Below, piece after piece: positions 23,761-34,944 of a stretch of DNA of 64,000 nucleotides. The position numbers were made by a program, and so were the translations under genes. The notes under the pieces were generated by a model. It saw only the letters and a list, made by a program, of their open reading frames with translations. It did no database searches and was not told the DNA's origin. The DNA is from Micromussa lordhowensis (lineage: Eukaryota; Cnidaria; Anthozoa; Scleractinia; Lobophylliidae): positions 8,294,246-8,358,245 of the forward strand of contig OZ026603.1 in assembly GCA_964020085.1 (NCBI GenBank), written 5' to 3'. Position 1 is the first letter of the stretch. The number at the start of each line of letters is the position of its first letter.

Positions 23761-24059
23761 TAATAAGAAAAGCTAGGACAAGGTTGTACACCAAATACAC
23801 TCGACTTACAAACAACGGTAAAACAAGATGTCTCATTCGTGTCAGGTACCCGAAGAAAAAGCCTTGAGATTTGGGTGCAAATGTCAACCGATGACGATTT
23901 CAAAGCTGAATTACATGATGCAAGCCGTACTGAGAGAAGGAGTCTAATAAAGAATGTCAACCTTATATCAGTCTGTTGTCTGTTCGGAGAAAAGCGTGAC
24001 ATATCCAGTAAGAAATAGGACGGAGGAAAATCTGCTGCAATGCTGTACTTGGAAAACGA

Positions 24060-24775
24060 GCCACCCCGAGATGACGTCACAATTTCCCACCAAGCTTGGT
24101 GCCCTCATGATAAGTTGCCGCGTCTTCCGAATCTCGAGCCCTGGCTGGGAACAAGGTGTAGTTTCCTTAGGCAAGACACTTTACTCTCGCTATCCACCCA
24201 AGTGTATAAATGGGTACCGCCAACTTAAGGCGGGGGTAAACATGAGTAGGCGTGAAATTTGAAGTGATATAAAAAAGGAAATTGTTAGGATTAAGATGGG
24301 TTGGAAACACTACCAGACAGTTGACCCCCGCAACAGAGAGCCCCAGATTTCTAGGGGACTGTTTGGTATCCGTCTACTAATTCTTCAATTCAAATTTCAA
24401 TTTTCCAAATCCATCAAATCTTCAACATTTCATACTTTCCTCAATTTAACCTATTCTTTGAGAAAAAAATATCTCTTTCCCAAAATGCCCAAAAATCACC
24501 CAAAAATTTACACAAAACCGCCAAACAGTGGTTAATGAGATAAGCAGAGAGATTTAGTGTCGTTTGAAACGCGCGTGACCGAGATATTGACAGAAAGGCC
24601 GTGTTAAGCGACCTCAAAACAGCCTTCACGTTTACCCCCGCCTTAATGCTGGGGGTAGCCCTGTGATGGACTAGCATCCCATCCAGGGGGAAGTAGATAC
24701 TCCTAGCAGTTGCTTCATGCTACAGAAACCGGGATAAGCTCCGCCCTGATGGACCACTTCCTCGTATGCAGATTT
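24060..24775 (+). mobile_element. SINE-like retroposon remnant split by a MITE
   Basis: The left part (24060-24224) contains CCTTAGGCAAGACACTTTACT. The right part (24647-24775) contains CCCTGTGATGGACTAGCATC and later CGGGATAAGCTCCGCCCTGATGG. The right part resembles the conserved central/3' domain of V-type and related animal SINEs. The MITE at 24225-24646 sits between the two at a TTAA, and removing it joins them cleanly. Confidence 0.45.
24225..24646 (+). mobile_element. TTAA-flanked MITE, family 1, copy 2
   Basis: A 422-base element with near-perfect ends GGCGGGGGTAAAC and GTTTACCCCCGCC between TTAA repeats, inserted into a SINE-like sequence. No coding capacity. Confidence 0.85.
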
Positions 24776-25538
24776 TACCTACCGACCTTTGCATAAGCAT
24801 GGCTCCTACATATAGGAAATTCAGTTGAAAACCCCCACTATTCAAACAGGTAAAAAAATCTCTCGTCAAATCCTCTCGTCCTTAAGGCAATTTGCATGAA
24901 CACCAATTTATGATCTAAATCAAAACTGTTCACCAGTCAAGATTAAATCTGGTTATAAGAGTAATGTCGTTACTGTTGAAAAGATGAAAAGCAACACGAC
25001 AAAACTTCAAGACACTCGTTTTATTAAGAAGCACACACTGAATACAAGCATATAATTATATATCGCACCATTAAATTTGGTGTACTGTGATTCTTTTATA
25101 AAAAGAATTGTTATAAAACTTAATAAACACACTGCTCTGAAAAGTGACAACCGATCACAAACCTGTAAGCTGTTATTTAGCCAGAAGAAGAGCCAGCGTA
25201 TAACACCTATCTGGTTTGGACTCGGGTACGTCACCAGGAAAAATAATATTTCTTCCATCACTGCCGGGAGTAACCCAATTGAAGCCGAGCTACAATCTTC
25301 GCCAAAGCCTGACTGAAACACTCGCCACATTGTGAAATTATCATATTTGTACTATCTACGAATGCGAATTATCAACCCATCATTCTATCTGTGAAAACTT
25401 TCACACAGAAAGAAATGAGGAGACAAATCAATCGTTAGCTTCGAAAACGGAAACCGCCAACATTGAGATTAATAGAACTAATAAACGGTTTTTCTCATTG
25501 TCCTTTTTACTCAAGTAGTGCTTTTTAAACCGCTGCAA
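24776..25538. other. No recognisable gene; 3' flank of TAZ paralogue 3
   Basis: AT-rich sequence with no domain in any frame. It should contain the 3' UTR and polyadenylation signal of the minus-strand TAZ gene, but no single signal stands out. Confidence 0.35.
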
Positions 25539-27155
25539 TTACTTTGCTATCTCTGTTTTCATAACACGAAGTGTTCTTTCTAACAGGTCAACAAAAACAG
25601 CTTCCTGCTGTTCTGTTTTTGGCTGAGTTATAACGCCAAGAAGTTGAAACAGGGTTTCTAAAAGAACTGTCTTCATTGCGGTACTGCCATTGGTTTTAAC
25701 GCTCTCGCCGAGCCACATTTCAAACGTTGGGGATGGAGGTGGTGTGGAGAACATCTCATCAATATAACAGTCAGCTGAATCATCAGTTATCTGGTCTTCA
25801 TCCTGAAAAACTTGGAGAAAGTTCGTTTTTGAAGAGTCAGACATGCCTCGGCAAACCTTCCCAGGGTTTTTGGTAACTTGGAGACCTCGAGCTAGAAGCT
25901 TTGGAGTTGAGGTCTTTGACGAAGAATTCCTCTTTGTGTAATGGACTGGAAGTGGTGACAAGGGCGTTGTGTTTCGCTGTTTAGACTGCTTAATAGGGAT
26001 ATGTTTTAACGGCATCTTCGGTAAGAAGTCGTTATTGCTTGGTCTTCTCTTTTGATGGGTTTTGTCATTTGAAACAGCTGCACCACTCACTTCTCGGGAC
26101 AATCGTCGAAATGATTTACTCTCTACAATTCCAACCTCAGGACGATCCTGTTTTTGAGAGCTTGGTTTACTAGAGACAGCCTGTCGACGAATCTTGGATG
26201 GTGGAGTGGAGATAGAACTCTCTGATTTTCTTTTTGTTGCTGCCTGGGAATGGCTCTTCGTTGGATGTACTGCTGTTGCGGTTTCAGATGGCGTCTGTTC
26301 ACGCCACTGTGGTGGGCTGAACGTTTCACTGTTGACCAGTAAACGTCCATGTAAATGTCCCTGAGCAATAGGCTGGGAATATTTTGGAGACCGAGTGCTT
26401 GAACTGAGAGGCGAACGTTCCATCCATTGTGGCTGAAGAGATTCTACTGACACAGGAACTCCCGTAGCTATTTTGCAGCCAGATTGAGAATACTGAGTCG
26501 TAGGCCAGAATGTGTCTGAAGATGGTATCTCTTCAGGACATTCCTCTCTACTCAGCAGCACTTCCGTATCAACTGGTTTCGGTGTTGCGTGGTTTTTAAC
26601 AGGCACCACTGGATACTGTGTCTCAGGCCAGATTGTGTCTGCAACTGAAGATGGTATAGGCTCAGGACACCCCTCTGCACTCAGCAGCATATCCTGTTCG
26701 ACTTCTTTCGGTGTTGCGTTTGTTGTGACTGGAACGACTGGGTGGTCAGTGACTTTAGTCCTGGAGACATCGTCTTTCCCACATTCTTGACCCGCCACGT
26801 TTATCTGAAGACTCTCATCTTTGTTTGAGCTATTAAATCCTAGATCAAATGTTGTCACTAATTCATCCATGAGTATCTGCTGCTGTGTTGTCACCTTGGC
26901 TTCCATGCAGAATGGCACACGACAATAGTAGTCTCTGCAGGAGTTGGAATGAGTTGCAGCGAGGGACTTCATTCCTTGACATATCGTACAATTGTCTACC
27001 TTTTCACAGAGTTGCACATGCCTCAAGGTAAGTTTCAAGTTGACACAGAGAGGACGTAGACAGTTCGGATCTACACAGTCCAATGCATGGGGCAGAAAAC
27101 TCTGTAGCTCATCACGCCACGCCTGACCAGACGTGGGATCCTTAGAAGAGGCCAT
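25539..27155 (-). CDS. TAZ-type zinc-finger protein, paralogue 3
   Basis: Complete 538-residue protein in one exon. Residues 23-83 are a TAZ finger: H23/C27/C32/C37, H46/C50/C56/C59 and H69/C73/C78/C83, with PFC at the end. Residues 138-180 and 181-221 are a tandem duplication (PVVPV...ATPK...LLS...CPE.IPSS). A shorter repeat with a PQW motif lies at 241-257 and 281-298. Basic stretches KRK (308-310) and KIRR (321-324) suggest nuclear import. The last 45 residues are predicted helical and match the end of paralogue 2. A 3' splice site (AG at 27190-27189) lies 33 bases upstream of the ATG. It is longer than its paralogue mainly through the disordered middle. A nuclear adaptor role is inferred from the TAZ family. 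Confidence 0.85.
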   Translation of the reverse strand: MASSKDPTSGQAWRDELQSFLPHALDCVDPNCLRPLCVNLKLTLRHVQLCEKVDNCTICQGMKSLAATHSNSCRDYYCRVPFCMEAKVTTQQQILMDELVTTFDLGFNSSNKDESLQINVAGQECGKDDVSRTKVTDHPVVPVTTNATPKEVEQDMLLSAEGCPEPIPSSVADTIWPETQYPVVPVKNHATPKPVDTEVLLSREECPEEIPSSDTFWPTTQYSQSGCKIATGVPVSVESLQPQWMERSPLSSSTRSPKYSQPIAQGHLHGRLLVNSETFSPPQWREQTPSETATAVHPTKSHSQAATKRKSESSISTPPSKIRRQAVSSKPSSQKQDRPEVGIVESKSFRRLSREVSGAAVSNDKTHQKRRPSNNDFLPKMPLKHIPIKQSKQRNTTPLSPLPVHYTKRNSSSKTSTPKLLARGLQVTKNPGKVCRGMSDSSKTNFLQVFQDEDQITDDSADCYIDEMFSTPPPSPTFEMWLGESVKTNGSTAMKTVLLETLFQLLGVITQPKTEQQEAVFVDLLERTLRVMKTEIAK

Positions 27156-27188
27156 GTCTTCTTCCGTAGGGCTTCAGTAAACCAAGAT

Positions 27189-30100
27189 CTAAAGGAAAAC
27201 GTTTTTTAATAGTTTAATCAAGGATAACGTCGTCTAGCTATGAACAGCATATATAGCAAGATATATAGCGCTCGGTGGCTAGAGTGCAACTCTGCCAGTA
27301 CGTTCTCGTAATGTACGGTGTGGTTCCGATGATTTGTAGGGCAAAGAAACGTAATATCATGCAGTGACATAAGAAATGGTTAAGTGAGAATTGAAATAGC
27401 CGAGTGTTTAAATTTCAGTTAGTGAGAAACAAACAAACTGCATACAAGACCGCTTCACAATGTAATTTAATCTGACGGGAAGTTCTTTTTTCCCTTAAAT
27501 CGAAAGGAATTTTAAAGTGGAAAATTTATTCATCTGCGGGCTTTTTGGCGTAATGAACAACCGTTTGCTCAACCAGCTGTGACTCAGATATCGCTGATAA
27601 TTTTCACGTTGGTTGATCATCATGTCAAATCAAGCCACTGTTACTGATTATATGACGAAAATGAGCTTTTAGAACTTCTTCTGAAACTGAATCGGCGATT
27701 AATCGATCCATTTACGGATAGTCGGAAATTCAATTTAATGATCTACAGCTTTACTAAAGGAACTGAAGGGAAGTTGTCATTGTTAGGGACCGAAATAGGA
27801 GATAGCAACGAAATAATAATTCACTAAAGGTAAAATAATCACGAACAGTGAAACGAGATTATCATAGTCTGGGGAAGACTGAATTACAAACCACGCTAAC
27901 TGAACATTTTAGTCCACTGAATGTTTCACGATACGTCATCCATGACCATACACGCGAATGCCATCACAATATGACAAAGCATGACAAGGCACCCGGATGA
28001 ATACTCGATATATATACAACATCATAGATTACCACGAAGTCAAACTAAAGCCGGCTAAATTGACATTCGCTTTTACTGTAAACTCATTAGGAATATTTTA
28101 CAAACAGTATGCAAATCTTTGTTCCAAGGAAGATATGAAAATATTTCGTGTACCCGAAATGGCTTATTCACTTGCAAGTAACATCATAAACTAAACTTAA
28201 ACTCCTTTAATATCTCCTTCCACAACCGATTTAGTTAGAAATCCCAAAAAGAATTCGGTAACGGCGGTTTCGAGGACATAATCTTTTGTTCTATCGTACG
28301 CTCCTATAAACTGAATTTCACCCCCAACAACCATGGAGGGATTACAGCCCTCTTCAGCTTCACGGCAGTCTTGCTCAGAACACTTTCTTTGACTACCACA
28401 ATCTGCCTAGTTCCAGCAGTCAAGAAACTTGTACTGTTGGAAAAACTAGCGATGGAGATTGCTTTGTATTGTTGCGGGCCTTTCGTTTATAAAGACTAGT
28501 CCATCGCGAACGAATTTCAACGCCTTGCAAGTTTGAGACTATTTTGTAGTGACCGTGAAGGTACATCGGACAACAGCGATCCTGTCATGTCCTGCATGCC
28601 TGTATTTAAACGAAGGGCGCTGGTACCAGAATACAACCTATCTTACCATGTGTAAAAACATTGCTTCACTTAGACTGATGAGTTTATGAACAATACCGGA
28701 TCATATGATGGAGAACCGAATCCTCTTTAGATAACTCAACCATCGCGCAAGCGGAAAGCTAAGTGATTCACTACGAAGCTTATCAGCTGCTGCTGCTGCT
28801 GAATCTTTTAACGCTAATCCATAACGTATTTTAACTTAAACCACTATTCTCCTGCAATTCATTCGTGAGTGCTTTTACGACTGAAATAATACTTTGGTCC
28901 CGGAGAAATTTGATTTATTATGCTGGAGTAGCAAGGAACCGACAAATTATTCATTGTATGATCGAGAAGCAGTATCGCAGATTCCGAGAATCCCAGTTCC
29001 ATGAAATTAATTAACAGAGAGAGAAAACGTTTTGAAGACGCATAATAATGTAGCTGAAAAATCACGAAAAATATTACCACTAACCTTGTCCAAAGGGGCA
29101 GCGAAAGCCAACTTGTGGCGAGTTCCCTTGTCACTGTGTGAGCGAGTGACTGACGTGAAATGGAAGTTTGAAGGGGATTTCATCTTACTTTAGATTGCAA
29201 ATAGCACATTCCTCGTCATGGGCGAAGCAATAAGGAGTGTCTGGTGGTTGTGTTTAGTCACTTAGGAAAACAGTTGTTTCCTCTTAAGCACCACTTTAAA
29301 AGTTTGTCGCTGACAAAACGGCATGCGTGGTCTGAAGAAAGTTTTTGAGTGTTTTGCAGAGTTTTGATAATAATATCTAGAACAATTTTAATGGACAATC
29401 TTGCATAAAGCTGTTAATTTGTTATCGCAGCTAGCGTGACAAGCAAGCTTCATTCCTGTTTAATTACACTCTTAAATGAGTCAACGCTGTAAGCATTTCC
29501 GGCCACACCGTCACCTCCGTGAAAGCGGAAGATTGTGACAACGGTGAAAAACAAGCTGATTATTTGTAAAACATGTAATAGAGTTGTCACATTAACTGTG
29601 AGAATACGGGCGAGGGTCTTGAAGAATTGTCTGGATATTTTTTCAGTTATTCAGAGTTCGCGTGTTGCGTGCGTGCTGTGAGTGCGTGACTCACGAGGGA
29701 TTCACGTTAGTATTAATTACTTCCTGTATGAGATTGTTCACTTCAGTTGGCGACCAAGCGAGGGTAAAACCCTTGGTTGTTCGACACTAAACTGATATAG
29801 ACTTTAACATCACGGACTTCCACTGTCGTCATTTGATACCCACGTGCGCAAAATACAAAAAAAGGAAATTAAGAAATCAGATTAATAGATTTTCAGTTAG
29901 GTTTTGGACCTGCGTGGGCTTGATTTCCGCCGTTTTCTCGGAGTCTGTTAAAATCGCTGAAATTCTCGCGCGAAACTTTCTCATGAAAAATCTGCCCTTG
30001 TCAGCGAGGTACCAACTCTTTGTCAAAGTATAGCTTATAGCCCGTGCTGGCCAAGTGATGCTCCCCTAAACACATCGAGCATTTAGCATTCAGCAAAATC

Positions 30101-30597
30101 ATTTAGTTACACTAATGAATTCAGCTTTTAAGCTCATTTATGACAGCACGCTCCCCAATTCCACAGACAAACAATGCGAGGAATTGGGAAAAGTTGAGGC
30201 TTAAATATTTGAGTGGTTTAGGTTAAATATTTAGTTTAATTTTAGCTCTGCTGGAGTCGAGTAAAGCGATTTCTGACATACTGAAACTGTGTCCAATAAA
30301 ACAGAGGGGAAAAAGTGAGCTATTAATATCAGAATTGTAATTTTTACGTTGCTTTGCATCTCGTTATCACAAAAGTTTGCGAAATATTCCCGTCACGGTT
30401 CTTCCGATTCTTGACGGGTATAAAAGGGCAGCTCGTACATGCAAACAGTAAAGTGTACTTTACATTTTCAGCCAGCGCCTGTGAAAATGTCCGGAACTCC
30501 AGAAGGGTGTTCTGTACGCCATCTTTGGGAGGATGTTATGATCTTCCTATCACACTGACAACGACTTAGAAATTGAGTTTTATTCCTCTACTATTTC
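27189..30597. other. No recognisable gene
   Basis: This stretch holds the upstream side of TAZ paralogue 3 and then AT-rich intergenic sequence. No frame shows a known domain, and no tRNA or clear transposon end was found. Confidence 0.35.
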
Positions 30598-30898
30598 TGC
30601 TGAAATTCGATTCGGCAACACCGAATTTTTCCGGCACTTTGAAAGTCGGAAAGCAACCGGGGAAGGAAATTTTCTGTTAATGCGACAAATTTTAAAATAT
30701 ACTCTGCGCAAATGTTTTATACTGCTGGCCGGAATGCTGAAATTCGATTCGGCAACACCGAATTTTTCCGGCACCTTGATCACTAGAGAGACTGAATATG
30801 GTAAGTCGGAAAGCAACCGGGGAAGGAAATTTTCTGTTAATGCGACAAATTTTAAAATATGCTCTGCGCAAATCAGTGTTTTATACTGCTGGCCGGAA
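30598..30898 (+). repeat. Tandem duplication of about 140 bases
   Basis: Units 30598-30737 and 30738-30898 begin with GCTGAAATTCGATTCGGCAA and end near CTGCTGGCCGGAAT. The second carries about 20 extra bases (TTGATCACTAGAGAGACTG). Confidence 0.85.
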
Positions 30899-31480
30899 TT
30901 CGAGTAGCGTCTTGTTAGGGACTGTCTCTGCTTGCTAAGGTGTTAGCGCAAGAGGTTCTTGCGGTTCGAAAATCCTACCGCGAAGAAGTTCTTGCGGTTT
31001 TAACTTCTAACCGGAAAGAAGTATTGTATTGTAAGAAGTTGCCGGCTTGCGAGACAGTTATGCAAACCCGAGACGAAGTCGAGGGTTTGCAAATATTTTT
31101 AAAATAATCCTCAAAAATACGCGAATCTAAAACGTCACATCCGCGTTTACATACTCTCGTCTAAGCACACCTATCGACCAATGAGAGCGCGCGTATTGGC
31201 TCAGTTATTTTATAAATAAATCTTTGTACATTTCTTTGTCGTACACTGTAAATGACCAAGTTCTGCGTAGTTCGAGGAATGCGAACGTCGGCGGGTAACT
31301 TTTCGTATTCATCACGGTTTTTAATGCCACTGGTGTACCTAAAAGATCTAGACAAACGCGAATTTCGCGGGTAAAATATAAATTCATTTTTGAATAGGCG
31401 TCGTCCTCGGCGTTGTCGTTGCTTAAGGACGTTGGCGCGAAAACTTGTTCTAGATAGAGTTTCTTCAAAATTCTTCATTC

Positions 31481-31563
31481 GCCCTTGTTGGATATGAAGT
31501 GATTATAACCAACTCGCGCTACGCGCTCGTTGGTTATTTTATCACTTCATATCCAACTCGGGC
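31481..31563. repeat. Foldback hairpin
   Basis: Arms of about 32 bases (31481-31512 and 31530-31563), containing GGATATGAAGTGAT and its complement, flank a GC-rich centre CTCGCGCTACGCGCTCG that is itself a small hairpin. Confidence 0.8.
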
Positions 31564-32173
31564 TCATGGAATAATTGTTATATGTTTTGTATAAGTGAAT
31601 CCGTCGCGTTAATAATTCCAAATGGTGCCAACGTTTTCACAAAACTTAACCCTTCAGGATGCATTTGAAACCGCCGCACAGATAAACGAAGGGCTAAAAA
31701 GAACGGAATTATTTTTCAAAAAATTTAAACTTCATTTTTTCGCTAAACGTACAAAATCGGTAGAAAAAATGATCCATCAAAAGATAAATAGGGGTCACCG
31801 AACGTCCGTTAAATCCAGGCAAAGCTATAGCAATGACCATCTGTCCTGTCATTGCTCATTTTGTTACATGGCGCGCGTTCGATACATGACGTAGCGTGTG
31901 AATTTGTATGCGCAGATACAATAGCGAAGCGCGCGAGGGTTAAATATAGAATGCAAATGATTATATCCCCCACGAGGCTCATACAACATCAGCGTGTTGT
32001 GAGAGAACTATAGGGAATCTAGGTGAAGTTTTCGTTTCAAAAATGTGTTTTAGGAACACCGATTGTTGTAGAAAGTGTTTTAGCAAAATCGTCCGAAATT
32101 CCGGTTTGTTTGTCTGAGTCTTGTCTGAGTCATGACGTCACTCGCGCGCTTTGCTATTAGCGCGAACGTCCTT

Positions 32174-32331
32174 TAAGCCTGGTTCACACTTGTGCGATAA
32201 GCATAACACAAGCGACATAAGCACAAGTATAAGCACAAGAAAAAAGGAACATGTTCCTTTTTTCTTGTGCTTAATCTTATGCTTATGTCGCTTGCGTTAT
32301 GCTTATCGCACAAGTGTGAACCAGGCTTTAG
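32174..32331. mobile_element. 154-base near-perfect palindrome, PIF/Harbinger-like MITE
   Basis: The element from AGCCTGGTTCACACTTGTG (about 32176) to its complement ending at 32327 is almost a single palindrome centred on AACATGTT near 32251. TTA occurs directly on both sides, consistent with a 3-base TWA target duplication of PIF/Harbinger. It abuts the left end of MITE copy 3. Confidence 0.7.
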
Positions 32332-32673
32332 GGGGGATATTACCTGAATTTAAGTGAAATTTTAGGAAGTTTAAAGAGGGATTAAAAGGAAAAAAGAAAG
32401 GTTATGACCACCCCCAAAATGGCACCTATCAATTCAACTTTAAATTCCAATTTTAATACAACACCAAATCTTCAAAATTTCCTATTCCCATAAATTTAAC
32501 TTAAATCCTTTGAGAAAAACTATCTATCTCCAAATATACCAAAAAATCACCAAAAAAATTATAAAATAGCCCAGAACATAGATATGTGGGATGAGTGGAG
32601 GGATTTTTGACTGCTTGAAACGTGAACGAGACATTTGCGTCAAATACGGCCCTCAGGTAGACCTCCGCCTTAA
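32328..32673 (+). mobile_element. TTAA-flanked MITE, family 1, copy 3 (degenerate)
   Basis: Similar to 17144-17559 across its length but about 70 bases shorter, with a degraded left end (TTAGGGGGGATATTACC). The right end CCTCCGCCTTAA is kept. The left end coincides with the insertion point of the neighbouring palindrome. Confidence 0.75.
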
Positions 32674-32910
32674 GTTCCCTAATAGCCACGTTCAGCCCTA
32701 AACTGATGAATTTTCCCCCTATATAACCTTTATAAACTTTTATGTCATAAATTTTAAATAACTTTTAATAAGGAACTAAATCACTGGAAAACTACCGTGT
32801 TTACGTGACCGGACTGATGACGTCAATCCTTAAACTCCCACGCAGTATGTTTCTTGTCACGCAACTTTCCCGTAGCGTGTCAACTACCGCCTGGTGATCA
32901 ACTGGTTGAC

Positions 32911-33305
32911 TTAAGGCGGGGGTAAACCCGAAAGCCGTATTTTGGCTGGGTATTATGTTTTTAATGCAAATATCTCGTTTACGTTTCAAGCAATCAAGAA
33001 TCTCTCTGCTCATCTCACATATCTATGTTTTGGGTTGTTTTGTAAATTTTTTGGTGATTTTTAAGTATATTTGGAGAGAAATAGTTTTTCTCAAAGGATT
33101 AGTAAAATTGATGGAAATAGGAAATTTTGAAGATTTGTTGTTGTTTTAAAATTAGAGTTTGAAATTAAAAATTGGTACATACACTCCAAACAGTTGCCCA
33201 ACAACCTGGGGTGCCATTGTGCGGTCGGGCAACTGTCTGGTGGTGTTCCATAACCCTTTTTTTCCCTTTCAACATCACTTCAATTCGGGTTAACCCCCGC
33301 CTTAA
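32911..33305 (-). mobile_element. TTAA-flanked MITE, family 1, copy 4 (inverted)
   Basis: A 395-base copy in the opposite orientation with intact ends, GGCGGGGGTAAAC and GTTAACCCCCGCC, and TTAA on both sides. It is the closest relative of copy 1; both contain the same 62-64 codon open frame, which reflects nucleotide identity. Confidence 0.85.
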
Positions 33306-33865
33306 GGTAGCTCGAAACAGTTTCCAGTACTCTCCAAGACTTAGAGTTTGATGGGTCATATCGGTTGATATCAAAATCATGGTATCCCAAGAACTGCCCA
33401 ATCATTGGTAAACAAGTTGCTGTCAAATTTGTGGCACAATAGCTTACCATAGCAACAATATGATCTGTTAAAAACACCCTTAATTTTAGCTTTAAACGCT
33501 TATAACTCAAAAACGAGCTCGGTGAGCCCCATTTTTTATTATCGAATTGTAATCAGCATGATAAGATGCAACTTTTTGCAAAGTTTAAAACATTCTACGA
33601 AGGGGCTTCAGAGCCACATAAAATTTTCGAAAATTTAAGATGGCTCAGAATCCCCTTCTGAAACAAAGCATATTTTATAAGCCGATTACAATAGTCTATA
33701 CAAGAATCTTACAAAAGGACAAAAAAATATGTATAACATATTACATCTAACATTATTTTTGGAATAACCACCACAACAAACTTTTTATTTGTTTCTTAAC
33801 TGAAAGGGCAACTGATTCCGCCTGAGAGATCAGCTGAGACTGACAATATTTAACAGACTCAGTCA

Positions 33866-34492
33866 AGAGAAGATCAAGGTAAGAGAGCGAATCCCCAATA
33901 TAGGCCTTATAGACAAGGTAATCCCTGAAAAGTTATTTTTAGACATAGTACCCAGTTTTTCCGAGGACGGCTCAAGCGACTTTCTCGCAACTACCTGAGA
34001 CGAAATAGTGGTAAATGTGGTGAAAAATCATTTTATATGTTTTGATTTTCAAATGACGTTTGATAGGATAGATGTCTACTGCACTCGCAGCCATCTTTTT
34101 GTTCGGTTGGGCTTTTGTTTATTTTGTGCTTTTTCTCTGCCTTTCATTCAGTTGTTATTGTTTGTGCAGGGGACATCTGTTTCTTGTTTAATCTCCTATT
34201 AAAGTTTCGAATGGTATTAAAACATAGCGAGCGCTGATGCTGATTTTACTTCTTTGATATGAATTACATATCTAAGAAGATATCCCCACAGCGTTGAGGT
34301 TTTCTTTAGGTTTGGAACGCAACGAAACGAACCACAAACAAATCCTCCATGAAAAAGTCAACCCGAAGCGCGAGTAACATCCGCGTAAGAACTGGGTACC
34401 ATGTCTAAAAATAACTTAAGAAGGATTACCTTGGGTATACGACCTATGTGGGGGGTTCACTCTCTTTCCTTCATCTTCTCTTGACTCAGCTC
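33866..34492. mobile_element. Element with inverted terminal repeats of about 105 bases
   Basis: Left arm 33866-33960 and right arm 34388-34492 are imperfect reverse complements (ACTCAGTCAAGAGAAGAT at the outer end, ACATAGTACCCAGTT at the inner end). The roughly 430-base interior has no coding domain. No target duplication was identified. Confidence 0.6.
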
Positions 34493-34944
34493 ATTTTATT
34501 CCCTATCATTTTATGACATGTATTACTTTCTGTGTGCCTGTTAGAGCGGCTTCCAATTGAGGTTTTTTTTATTAGTTTACAAACACAACATTACATAGGA
34601 AAGACTTAACATAATAAAAACAGGAAAATAGTAATATTACAGCGCAATACTTACAATACAATAACTTTTAAGACTATTTACATAGTTTAGTTTACATAGC
34701 TAGCTTCGGCAATACAGTTTGTAAATGTCCAGTTTTTTTTGTTTTAAAGTTTCGAACGATACGCAGCTCTACTAAGTTGCTGCACTTACAACATATGCAT
34801 GGTATGGTAAGCATTACATTATTCACCATACCAAAACAAAAAAAAGAAACGAAAAAAACATAAACACTATTTACATCGTTTACATGGTTACCAAAGCATT
34901 AATTAATTTTTTTTGGATTATTCCAAATGACCTCATCTCATTTC

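Noticed and set aside
17321..33149. Matching 62-64 codon frames at 17321-17515 (minus) and 32955-33149 (plus)
   Set aside because: Both lie inside TTAA MITE copies in opposite orientation and reflect MITE identity.
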